Positions 1 through 5,003 of a DNA stretch of 5,003 bases are shown here, piece by piece; the stretch's first letter is position 1; every line of letters starts with the position of its first letter. This DNA comes from Pseudomonadota bacterium (lineage in GTDB: Bacteria; Pseudomonadota; Gammaproteobacteria; Arenicellales; Arenicellaceae), in assembly GCA_018660405.1 (NCBI GenBank), contig JABJKL010000154.1:1-5003 (forward strand), in the 5' to 3' direction. The translations under genes were made by a program, and so were the position numbers. The notes under the pieces were generated by a model, which saw only the letters and a list, made by a program, of their open reading frames with translations, was not told the DNA's origin and did not search any database.

Positions 1-794
1 GCAGTAAACTTGAAGAAGGTGAATTTGCAGTTCATGTCCTAGATGTGGGGCAGGGCCTGTCAGTCGTTGTGCAGACAAACAATAAAACAATGCTTTACGA
101 CACCGGTGCACGGTTTGCCAATGGCGGTACCGTTGCAGCTTCGGTGGTACTTCCGTGGTTGCGGCATTATGGCATCAGGCGTTTGGACTATTTGGTGATC
201 TCACACGCCGACAATGATCATATGGGCGGCCTGGATGATGTGATGAAGGCCGTTGAGGTGGTAGAAATACACACCAGCGTTGAAAAATTATGGGGTGACA
301 GCGCCTTCGATTGCAGTAAGTTGTCTCCGTTTACGGTCGATGGAGTACGCATGCAATATTTGCATGCGGGCAAGCGGTACGAATCCGCTAATAATCAATC
401 CTGCGTGCTAAAGCTTTCTGCGCTCAGGGGTTCTTTTTTGTTAAATGGGGATATAGAAAAACGGCCTGAAGGAGATTTGGTCGAATATTATCAAGAGCAA
501 TTAAACAGTGATGTCATGTTAGTACCGCATCATGGTAGCAAGACCTCTTCCCGGCCTGTATTTATTGATGCGGTGGCACCGCGCGATGTGGTGATTTCCA
601 GTGGGTATTTAAATTCTTATGGGCATCCCGCCAGTAACGTCGTCAGCCGTTACCTGCGGCGCAGCATGCGCGTGAGCAATACGGCAACGTCAGGAACGAT
701 AAGCTACCTGTTTAGCTCAAGCGGTATCCAGATAAGCAATTATCGGAACTCATCAGCCCGATATTGGCGTGCAGATGGTGAAACGAATTTGTGA
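1..794 (+). CDS. comEC: ComEC/Rec2 DNA-uptake channel, C-terminal metallo-beta-lactamase-like domain (5' partial)
   Basis: This is the last 263 residues of ComEC, the inner-membrane channel that carries single-stranded transforming DNA into the cytoplasm. The reading frame is open from the left edge, with its first complete codon at 3. The true start, the N-terminal domain and the membrane competence domain lie outside the window. What is present is the C-terminal metallo-beta-lactamase fold. Visible motifs are the opening LDVGQGLS strand-turn, LYDTG, the metal-binding signature SHADNDHMGG (HxDxDH at 204-221), LLNGD (441-452), VPHHGSK (His-His at 528-533) and SYGHP (His at 624). The order and spacing match the family, and no metal-ligand residue appears lost. 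The domain is thought to act as a nuclease on the non-transported strand (family knowledge). The TGA stop at 792-794 is followed by a weak terminator-like hairpin. Competence in this organism is inference only. Confidence 0.93.
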   Translation, partial: SKLEEGEFAVHVLDVGQGLSVVVQTNNKTMLYDTGARFANGGTVAASVVLPWLRHYGIRRLDYLVISHADNDHMGGLDDVMKAVEVVEIHTSVEKLWGDSAFDCSKLSPFTVDGVRMQYLHAGKRYESANNQSCVLKLSALRGSFLLNGDIEKRPEGDLVEYYQEQLNSDVMLVPHHGSKTSSRPVFIDAVAPRDVVISSGYLNSYGHPASNVVSRYLRRSMRVSNTATSGTISYLFSSSGIQISNYRNSSARYWRADGETNL

Positions 795-797
795 GAA

Positions 798-822
798 GGG
801 CTCCTATGACAGGCCCAATTTT
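798..822 (+). terminator. Weak terminator-like hairpin after comEC
   Basis: Four bases after the comEC stop, GGG (798-800) and CCT (803-805) can pair with AGG (811-813) and CCC (814-816). This gives a six-pair stem with a two-base bulge and a five-base loop, followed by AATTTT. The stem is short and the T-run is only four bases, so this is at best a weak intrinsic terminator. Its placement between comEC and the palindromic element is the main support. Confidence 0.3.
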
Positions 823-824
823 AT

Positions 825-857
825 CTAGTGTAGTGTATTGAACAAACGTGTATATCA
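825..857 (+). repeat. Left terminal inverted repeat
   Basis: This repeat pairs with 1060-1092 in reverse complement. The perfect core is AGTGTATTGAACAAACGT at 832-849, matching the complement of 1068-1085. Mismatched pairs are 826/1091 (T-G), 831/1086 (T-T), 850/1067 (G-T) and 852/1065 (A-C). One further T-A pair (824/1093) can be added outside. Confidence 0.85.
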
Positions 858-955
858 GCGCGATGACAAGCATTCATATAATAGGCGCGCCTCGCCGCGA
901 ATGACGAGTCCTTCACAAGAGGCGCAACAACGTAGATGAATGCTTGCGATAGCGC
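858..955. repeat. Internal arm 1 of the palindromic element
   Basis: Positions 858-877 pair with 936-955 at 17 of 20 positions, including an 11-bp perfect block (CAAGCATTCAT at 867-877 with 936-946). After an asymmetric internal loop (878-886 and 926-935) a second stem forms from GCGCCTC (887-893) and GAGGCGC (919-925), closing a 25-base loop. The outer end of this arm touches the terminal stem with no spacer. Confidence 0.7.
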
Positions 956-962
956 CCGAAGG

Positions 963-1059
963 GAGTCCCCCAAACAACCCAATCCATCGTTGCAGCTTTT
1001 GCAAAGGGAGCGACCATTCGCTCCAAGCTGCGCCTCGACTCGGGTTATTTGGGAGACTC
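963..1059. repeat. Internal arm 2 of the palindromic element
   Basis: Positions 963-980 pair with 1042-1059 at 16 of 18. Both mismatches are A-C on this strand and would be G-T wobbles on the other. Further in, GCAGCTT (992-998) pairs with AAGCTGC (1025-1031). After an eight-base bulge, GGAGCG (1007-1012) pairs with CGCTCC (1019-1024) around the loop ACCATT. A competing small hairpin, TTGCA (990-994) with TGCAA (1000-1004), is also possible. The arm is 97 bases long, almost the same as arm 1 (98). Confidence 0.7.
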
Positions 1060-1092
1060 TGATACATACGTTTGTTCAATACACTTCACTGG
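1060..1092 (-). repeat. Right terminal inverted repeat
   Basis: This is the reverse-complement partner of 825-857, with the perfect 18-bp core at 1068-1085. It ends 70 bases before the exbB start codon. The bases just outside (AGGGG at 1093-1097) do not duplicate the left flank (TTATC at 821-825), so no insertion footprint is seen. Confidence 0.85.
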
Positions 1093-1162
1093 AGGGGTAC
1101 GCATTTTGCCGGGATTTGTTACTATCGCAATGCAAGTTAATTATTAATCGATCACTTACTAA
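1093..1162 (+). promoter_or_regulatory. Short exbB upstream region; weak promoter candidate
   Basis: This is the only sequence left for exbB control between the palindromic element and the gene. The best sigma-70-like pair I find is TTGTTA (1116-1121) and AATTAT (1139-1144) with a 17-base spacer, each matching four of six consensus bases. That would leave a leader of only about 12 bases. No Shine-Dalgarno sequence lies at the right distance from ATG 1163; the only GGAGG is at 1091-1095, about 70 bases away. The real promoter may lie inside the element or upstream of it. Confidence 0.2.
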
Positions 1163-1783
1163 ATGTTTGAACTGTTCCGTGCGGGTGGCCCTCTGATGTG
1201 GCCGCTACTTTTTTGCTCAGTCGTGGCGTTAACCATTATTGTTGAACGATTTTGGTCTTTAAGCGCGACCTCTGTGGCACCGGCGAATCTGGTTGAAAAA
1301 GTTAAAGATTTACTTGCGGCGCCAGAAATTGATCTCAAGCTTCTTGATGCACTTGAACAGCATTCACCGCTTGGAGAAATTCTTGCTGCTGGAGTTCGGA
1401 ATGTTGTGCATGGACGAGATGCGATGAAGGAAGCGATAGAAGAATCCGGGCGGCATGTGGTACACGAATTGGGCCGTTATCTCAACACACTAGGTACTAT
1501 TGCGGTAATTACTCCGTTAATAGGCCTGCTGGGCACAGTAATCGGTATGATTCGTGTGTTTACTGCCATTACCGTCAGTGGTGTTGGGGATCCGAGTATT
1601 TTATCTGGCGGCATTTCCGAGGCATTGATTACTACCGCAAGCGGCTTATCGGTAGGCATCCCCGCTTTGATGTTTCATCGTTACTTTAAGGGGCGCGTTA
1701 ATCGCTTAACAGTGCGACTCGAACAACATGCGGTGTATATGGTGAACGCGATTCAATCGGGTGATTATGACAATGAGCGCTAG
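1163..1783 (+). CDS. exbB: MotA/TolQ/ExbB-family proton channel subunit (ExbB-like)
   Basis: This 206-residue inner-membrane protein is the ExbB half of an ExbB-ExbD motor, which uses the proton gradient to drive a TonB-type partner. Three membrane segments are visible: about residues 10-28 (after MFELFRAGGP), 109-132 and 150-172. The family core is clear: TPLIGLLGTVIGMI at 117-130, then GISEALITTASGLSVGIP at 150-167. The length and short N terminus resemble the Pseudomonas-type ExbB/TolQ-like proteins more than the longer E. coli ExbB. The start is well fixed, because the in-frame codon just before ATG 1163 is a TAA stop (1160-1162) and the next Met (residue 12) would cut into the first membrane helix. 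There is no visible Shine-Dalgarno. exbD follows after an unusually long 97-base gap. Whether it serves TonB, Tol or another partner cannot be told from the sequence; ExbB is favoured by pairing and locus. Confidence 0.92.
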   Translation: MFELFRAGGPLMWPLLFCSVVALTIIVERFWSLSATSVAPANLVEKVKDLLAAPEIDLKLLDALEQHSPLGEILAAGVRNVVHGRDAMKEAIEESGRHVVHELGRYLNTLGTIAVITPLIGLLGTVIGMIRVFTAITVSGVGDPSILSGGISEALITTASGLSVGIPALMFHRYFKGRVNRLTVRLEQHAVYMVNAIQSGDYDNER

Positions 1784-1837
1784 CTCCGTTATAAATTTCC
1801 CCAAGCACACGATTCCTTGGCAATTATTGTATACGGG

Positions 1838-1854
1838 CATACCGTTCCGGTATG
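1838..1854 (+). other. Perfect hairpin in the exbB-exbD gap
   Basis: CATACCG (1838-1844) and CGGTATG (1848-1854) form a seven-bp perfect stem with a three-base TTC loop. A weaker stem, CCAAG (1801-1805) with CTTGG (1816-1820), lies upstream. No T-run follows, so it does not look like an intrinsic terminator. It sits 26 bases before the exbD start and could influence mRNA stability or the relative amounts of ExbB and ExbD (inference). Confidence 0.5.
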
Positions 1855-1868
1855 GGCAATGACCCCAT

Positions 1869-1873
1869 AGAGG
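1869..1873 (+). promoter_or_regulatory. Shine-Dalgarno that selects the exbD TTG start
   Basis: AGAGG ends seven bases before TTG 1881, a normal spacing. It ends only one base before the alternative TTG at 1875, so 1881 is the better start. No in-frame ATG is available: TGA at 1860-1862 closes the frame upstream, and the first internal Met falls inside the membrane helix. Confidence 0.65.
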
Positions 1874-1880
1874 CTTGATC

Positions 1881-2312
1881 TTGAAATTCTCAGAGCCAGA
1901 ACCCGAAGATACAAACATCGAGTTAACACCGTTAATTGACGTGGTATTTATACTGCTGATTTTCTTCATGGTGTCTACCACCTTCACGCGTGAAGCGACC
2001 ATCGAGGTCAATTTGCCTGAGGTTTCAGAGCAGGCAGAGGAGCAACCAGAGCCGAACAGTTTTGAGCTGCACATAACCAGGAATTCCTCTTATGCACTCC
2101 AAAAATCAGGCGAGGAGAGCGCTTCTTTACTACTTGATAATGAGCTGGACACGCTACGTCGAGCGCTGCAAGAAGTGGCTGCTCCTGAGGTGCTGATGAT
2201 TATTCGTGCTGACCGCAAGGCTCCCCACGAAGCGGTGGTCCAGGCCATGGACGTGGCGGGTAAACTGGGCATTCAGCGAATGAGTTTTGCGACCAACGAA
2301 ATCGCAGAATAA
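1881..2312 (+). CDS. exbD: ExbD/TolR-family biopolymer transport protein
   Basis: This 143-residue single-span inner-membrane protein is the partner of the ExbB-like protein in a proton-driven motor. It has a short cytoplasmic N terminus (MKFSEPEPEDTN), then the family motif ELTPLIDVVFILLIFFMVSTTF spread over residues 14-35. Asp20 in the PLIDVVF motif is the membrane aspartate expected to carry protons. The rest (about 36-143) is a periplasmic domain with an acidic, Glu- and Pro-rich stretch after the helix. The C-terminal part has the typical VLMIIRADRKAPHEAVVQAMDVAGKLG pattern across 108-134. The start is TTG at 1881, chosen by its Shine-Dalgarno and the MKF opening common in relatives; TTG 1875 would add two residues. 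The stop is ten bases before the msbA start, implying co-transcription. Length and motifs are complete. Confidence 0.92.
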   Translation: MKFSEPEPEDTNIELTPLIDVVFILLIFFMVSTTFTREATIEVNLPEVSEQAEEQPEPNSFELHITRNSSYALQKSGEESASLLLDNELDTLRRALQEVAAPEVLMIIRADRKAPHEAVVQAMDVAGKLGIQRMSFATNEIAE

Positions 2313-2316
2313 AGAG
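2312..2316 (+). promoter_or_regulatory. Shine-Dalgarno-like site that selects the msbA TTG start
   Basis: AAGAG overlaps the last base of the exbD stop and ends six bases before TTG 2323. The other candidates are weaker. TTG 2287 lies inside exbD, and ATG 2401 has no clear ribosome site and would leave only about nine residues before the first membrane helix. Confidence 0.5.
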
Positions 2317-2322
2317 ATCCAG

Positions 2323-4134
2323 TTGAGTTCACCCACACCACAAAGTACGCCAAAAACGATTCCAGGAACGCCGCTGCGAGATCGGTCCAGTTTGGGCAGA
2401 ATGATCGGCTATGTGGCTGGGCATAAGTGGGCCTTTTTTGTGGCAGCTTTATTTTTGGTCATCGGGGCCGGGGTGCAGACTATTTCAGCCTGGGTTATCG
2501 AGCCTTTGGTGAACGACGGTTTGGTTGACCCAAAGCCGGATGTTATTCGTTGGTTGCCAATCTTTTTAGGTGGATTGCTATGTGTTCAGGCAATTGCTAA
2601 TTTTGTGGGAAACTACGCTATGGCAGCCGTTGGCCGTGGTGTTATTGCTGATTTGCGGCGCGATTTGTTTGCACGCATGGTTGTTCTACCTTCTGCATTT
2701 TACGAGCAAAACTCTTCTTCGCGGCTTATATCGAAATTGGTCTACGACGTCGAGCAAACCGCCGTTGCAACTACCGATACACTCACTTCTCTGATTAAAG
2801 ATAGTCTTTCGACGATGGGTTTGCTGAGTTTAATGTTCTATTTGGACTGGCGGTTAACCTTGATTTTCATCGCTTTTGTGCCAATTATTGTGGTGATTAT
2901 GCGGCTAGCATCCAAGCGATTTCGTTCCACCACCCAAAAAATACAAGATTCCGTGAGCGGTATTACCCGGCTCACTCGTGAGGCTGCCGATGGCCAGCGG
3001 TTGGTGAAAACCTACGGAGCCGCGGCGCAAGTGGTGAACGTTTTTGGTGAGGCGAACCAGCAGAACTATCGCCGTTCGATGAAACGGGCGCGTTATTCGT
3101 CGGCGGTGGTGCCGGTAACCACGTTAATTACCGGGGTACCGTTTGTCATCATCATGTATGTATACCTTAACTATTTGATGGTTGCACAAGAAGAAGGCCT
3201 GGCGGGCATTTTTATGAGCTTTGTCGGCGCTTTGGTGATGGTATTGTCGCCGATCAAACGGCTGGGCAAAGTGAATGAAAAGATTCAAATAGGTATTACT
3301 TCGTCAATGAGCGCCTTCGAGATCATTGACATGGAAGCTGAGCAAGATACTGGCACGCTCACAGTGGGGCGGGCGACGGGAGCAATCGAACTTAACAACG
3401 TCAACTTTGCATATCCCTGGAATACAGAGGCGGTGTTGCACGACATTAATCTCAGTATTACACCGGGTAAGCGGGTGGCTGTGGTTGGACCCTCAGGGTC
3501 TGGAAAATCAACGCTCACGGCACTGTTACTGCGTTTATACCTGCCCGACAGCGGTCAAATTACTTTGGATGGTGTTGATATTAAGTCCATTAATCTGGGA
3601 GAGCTTCGCTCACAGTTCGCTATCGTGAGCCAGGAGGCGGTATTGTTTGACGATACTGTACGCAATAATATCGTTTTTGGCTCCGGCTCTGAATTTAATG
3701 CAAAGCGCCTGGAAGAAGTGTTGGATGCTGCGCACGTTAACGAATTTGTGACTGACTTGCCTGAAGGTGTAGAAACACGGGTAGGAGAGAATGGAGTACG
3801 GTTGTCAGGAGGCCAGCGACAACGCGTGGCGATCGCAAGAGCGCTGTATCGGGATGCCCCTGTTTTAATACTTGATGAGGCCACGTCGGCCCTGGATGCG
3901 CTATCAGAACGTTACGTACAGCACGCCACTGAGGCGTTGATGAAGAATAGAACCTCGTTGGTTATCGCGCATCGCTTGAGTACGGTGGAATCAGCCGACG
4001 AGATTATTGTGCTAGCCGACGGACGTATGACCGAGCGCGGTACGCATGAGGTCTTATTGGCTAAAAATGGCCTGTACTCAGAGCTATATCATGCGCAAGC
4101 AAGCCGTACAGCGAGTGGCCAAGCCACTTCATAA
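2323..4134 (+). CDS. msbA: Lipid A export ATP-binding/permease protein MsbA
   Basis: This 603-residue ABC exporter half-transporter works as a homodimer that flips core-lipid A from the inner to the outer leaflet of the inner membrane. The order is a Pro/Thr/Ser-rich N terminus (1-26), a six-helix membrane domain (about 36-310) and a nucleotide-binding domain (about 350-590). Motifs in the ATPase domain are all intact: A-loop Tyr364 (NFAYP), Walker A GPSGSGKST (389-397), Q-loop Gln437 (IVSQEAVLFDD), signature LSGGQRQR (494-501), Walker B VLILDE (514-519, catalytic Glu519) and H-loop His550 (IAHRLST). The length is slightly above E. coli MsbA (582). Specific assignment to MsbA rather than a generic ABC exporter rests on the WVIEPLVNDG stretch after the first helix and on lpxK two bases downstream. 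TTG 2323 is the preferred start. A TGA at 2281-2283 closes the frame upstream, leaving TTG 2287 and ATG 2401 as alternatives. Confidence 0.93.
   Translation: MSSPTPQSTPKTIPGTPLRDRSSLGRMIGYVAGHKWAFFVAALFLVIGAGVQTISAWVIEPLVNDGLVDPKPDVIRWLPIFLGGLLCVQAIANFVGNYAMAAVGRGVIADLRRDLFARMVVLPSAFYEQNSSSRLISKLVYDVEQTAVATTDTLTSLIKDSLSTMGLLSLMFYLDWRLTLIFIAFVPIIVVIMRLASKRFRSTTQKIQDSVSGITRLTREAADGQRLVKTYGAAAQVVNVFGEANQQNYRRSMKRARYSSAVVPVTTLITGVPFVIIMYVYLNYLMVAQEEGLAGIFMSFVGALVMVLSPIKRLGKVNEKIQIGITSSMSAFEIIDMEAEQDTGTLTVGRATGAIELNNVNFAYPWNTEAVLHDINLSITPGKRVAVVGPSGSGKSTLTALLLRLYLPDSGQITLDGVDIKSINLGELRSQFAIVSQEAVLFDDTVRNNIVFGSGSEFNAKRLEEVLDAAHVNEFVTDLPEGVETRVGENGVRLSGGQRQRVAIARALYRDAPVLILDEATSALDALSERYVQHATEALMKNRTSLVIAHRLSTVESADEIIVLADGRMTERGTHEVLLAKNGLYSELYHAQASRTASGQATS
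4114..4128 (+). other. Hairpin at the msbA 3' end, ahead of the lpxK start
   Basis: AGTGGC (4114-4119) and GCCACT (4123-4128) form a perfect six-bp stem with a three-base CAA loop, inside the last codons of msbA. It ends eight bases before the lpxK GTG and covers the place where a Shine-Dalgarno should sit. No T-run follows, so it is not a terminator. A role in coupling lpxK translation to msbA is inference. Confidence 0.45.
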
Positions 4135-4136
4135 TA

Positions 4137-5003
4137 GTGCTCGATAGGCTTATTGAGAACGCGTGGCAGCGTAAAAACCTGCTGTCCACCTTACTTTTAC
4201 CCCTTTCGTGGCTTTACAGGGGCTTGTTTGCGCTGCGTAAAACCCTGTATGCCGTGGGAGTGCTCAAAATTCATGATTTTGAGGTGCCTGTTATTGTGGT
4301 GGGTAATCTCAGCGTTGGCGGTACGGGTAAGACACCCCTTGTCATAGAACTCGCTGAACGGCTTAAGGCTATGGGGCATGTGGCAGGTATCGTATCGCGC
4401 GGTTATGGTGGGAATGCGACCCAGTTGCCCATGCTGGTAACTGTTGACAGTGTTGCCACGCAAGTGGGTGATGAAGCCTTGTTGTTAGCCGAGCGAACGG
4501 GTTGTCCGGTAATGGTTGATCATGATCGAGCCAGAGCTGCGCGCGAGTTGCTGGGCGATCAATCCAAACACGGTATCGACGTGATTATCAGTGATGATGG
4601 CTTGCAGCACTGTGCGCTGGGGCGGGACGCTGAGATTGTGGTGCACGACTCGAAAATAGCAGCACAAAATAGCCGTTTATTGCCTGCCGGACCTTGGCGA
4701 GAGTCGGTTAGCGGTTTAAACCGCTACGATTTATGCGCCTTACGCGATGAAAATTATGATCTTTCGTTGGAGCTTCCACATCCTGTACGAAGCAATGGCC
4801 GGCATTGGAAGCTTGCCAACAAAAGAGTGCATGCGGTTGCAGGGATCGGCAAACCTGAGCGCTTTTTTGGGCAACTCGAAGCCGCTGGTTACTCGATAAC
4901 ACGACATGCCTATCCCGATCACCATGTATATAAGGCTGATGACCTTGTATTTAGCGATGCTGATCCCGTACTCATGACAGAAAAAGATGCGGTAAAATGT
5001 CGC
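4137..5003 (+). CDS. lpxK: Tetraacyldisaccharide 4'-kinase LpxK (3' partial)
   Basis: LpxK transfers the ATP gamma-phosphate to the 4' position of the tetraacyl-disaccharide-1-phosphate precursor, giving lipid IVA at the cytoplasmic face of the inner membrane. The first 289 codons are present; the family is usually about 310-350 residues, so the C-terminal tail is missing at the window edge. Visible are a hydrophobic, basic N-terminal membrane anchor (about residues 14-38), the P-loop GNLSVGGTGKTP (56-67), SRGYGG, VGDEALLLAERTG (110-122), the DDGLQH motif (153-158), LPAGPWRE, GIGKPERFF, YPDHHVY (259-265) and LMTEKDAVK near the end. In the characterised Aquifex enzyme an Asp and a late His act together in catalysis. 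The GDE Asp112 and the DHH histidines here are the likely equivalents (inference). The start is GTG 4137, two bases after the msbA TAA. No in-frame ATG fits and no Shine-Dalgarno is visible, suggesting translational coupling. Confidence 0.93.
   Translation, partial: MLDRLIENAWQRKNLLSTLLLPLSWLYRGLFALRKTLYAVGVLKIHDFEVPVIVVGNLSVGGTGKTPLVIELAERLKAMGHVAGIVSRGYGGNATQLPMLVTVDSVATQVGDEALLLAERTGCPVMVDHDRARAARELLGDQSKHGIDVIISDDGLQHCALGRDAEIVVHDSKIAAQNSRLLPAGPWRESVSGLNRYDLCALRDENYDLSLELPHPVRSNGRHWKLANKRVHAVAGIGKPERFFGQLEAAGYSITRHAYPDHHVYKADDLVFSDADPVLMTEKDAVKCR

Larger units (their letters stand above)
824..1093. repeat. Palindromic MITE-like element that folds as a three-way junction
   Basis: This 270-base block fills most of the 368-base gap between comEC and exbB. 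Its ends form an imperfect inverted repeat, 825-857 against 1060-1092, with 29 of 33 positions paired and an 18-bp perfect core. Inside lie two side arms. Arm 1 (858-955) closes with 17 of 20 pairs and arm 2 (963-1059) with 16 of 18. Only 956-962 is left unpaired between the arms, so the terminal stem runs straight into both arms. No convincing ORF, transposase remnant or target-site duplication is visible. The layout suggests a non-autonomous mobile repeat (MITE-like) or another structured element. I do not recognise the family. The inverted repeats are read directly from the sequence; the mobile origin is inferred. Confidence 0.75.

Noticed and set aside
45..794. GTG at 45 as the start of a separate short metallo-beta-lactamase gene
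   Set aside because: The frame is open to the left edge and already encodes the conserved VHVLDVGQG strand upstream of and across 45, so this is the interior of comEC.
855..1079. Open reading frame of 74 codons on the - strand inside the palindromic element
   Set aside because: It spans the same palindromic arms, with no ribosome site or recognisable motif, and appears to be a by-product of the repeat structure.
824..1093. Integron attC site or gene cassette
   Set aside because: I found no properly placed GTTRRRY / RYYYAAC core pair, no cassette gene and no integrase. At 270 bases it is also longer than typical attC sites.
824..1093. Insertion-sequence remnant with a TA or longer target duplication
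   Set aside because: The flanks (TTATC on the left, AGGGG on the right) do not match, and no transposase fragment is readable. The loose likeness of the ends to the TAGTG-type ends of Correia-like repeats is too short to rely on.
936..1196. Open reading frame of 86 codons on the + strand through the palindromic element into exbB
   Set aside because: It lies mostly within the inverted-repeat arms, overlaps the exbB start in another frame, has no ribosome site and has a composition unlike a folded protein.
1838..1854. Intrinsic terminator between exbB and exbD
   Set aside because: The stem is good but is followed by GGCAATGACC with no T-run, and exbD must be co-expressed with exbB.
1477..2336. 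Minus-strand open frames opposite exbB, exbD and the msbA start
   Set aside because: They are antisense to well-supported genes, lack ribosome sites and show no recognisable domain.
4265..4281. Small palindrome CAAAAT-TCATG-ATTTTG inside lpxK
   Set aside because: It is six A/T-rich pairs within coding sequence, easily explained by chance and codon content.

Overview
The window is a chromosomal segment from a Gram-negative bacterium, most probably a gammaproteobacterium of the Cellvibrio/Saccharophagus/Teredinibacter or Pseudomonas-Marinobacter kind. This is inferred from the gene order comEC - exbB - exbD - msbA - lpxK, all on the + strand, which I recall from such genomes. No database search was possible.

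Region by region: 1-794 is the 3' end of comEC, the metallo-beta-lactamase-like domain of the DNA-uptake channel. 795-1162 is a 368-base intergenic region dominated by a highly organised palindromic element (about 824-1093). 1163-1783 is an ExbB/TolQ/MotA-type proton channel subunit. 1784-1880 is an unusually long gap with a small hairpin. 1881-2312 is its ExbD/TolR-type partner. 2323-4134 is the lipid A flippase MsbA. From 4137 to the right edge is lpxK, the lipid A 4'-kinase, cut off by the window.

From exbD onward the genes are packed (10 and 2 bases apart) and look like one transcription unit. LpxK completes the phosphorylation of the lipid A precursor and MsbA flips the core-lipid A across the inner membrane. 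ExbB and ExbD form a proton-driven motor in the same membrane that normally energises a TonB-type protein. exbD, msbA and lpxK all appear to start at non-ATG codons (TTG, TTG, GTG).

The protein-coding content is ordinary. The item most worth a second look is the element at 824-1093. A 33-bp imperfect terminal inverted repeat (29 of 33 paired) closes onto two arms of 98 and 97 bases, each with its own long stem. The whole element can therefore fold as one three-way junction with almost no unpaired bases at the junction. It looks like a small non-autonomous mobile or structured repeat, but I do not recognise the family and see no target-site duplication.
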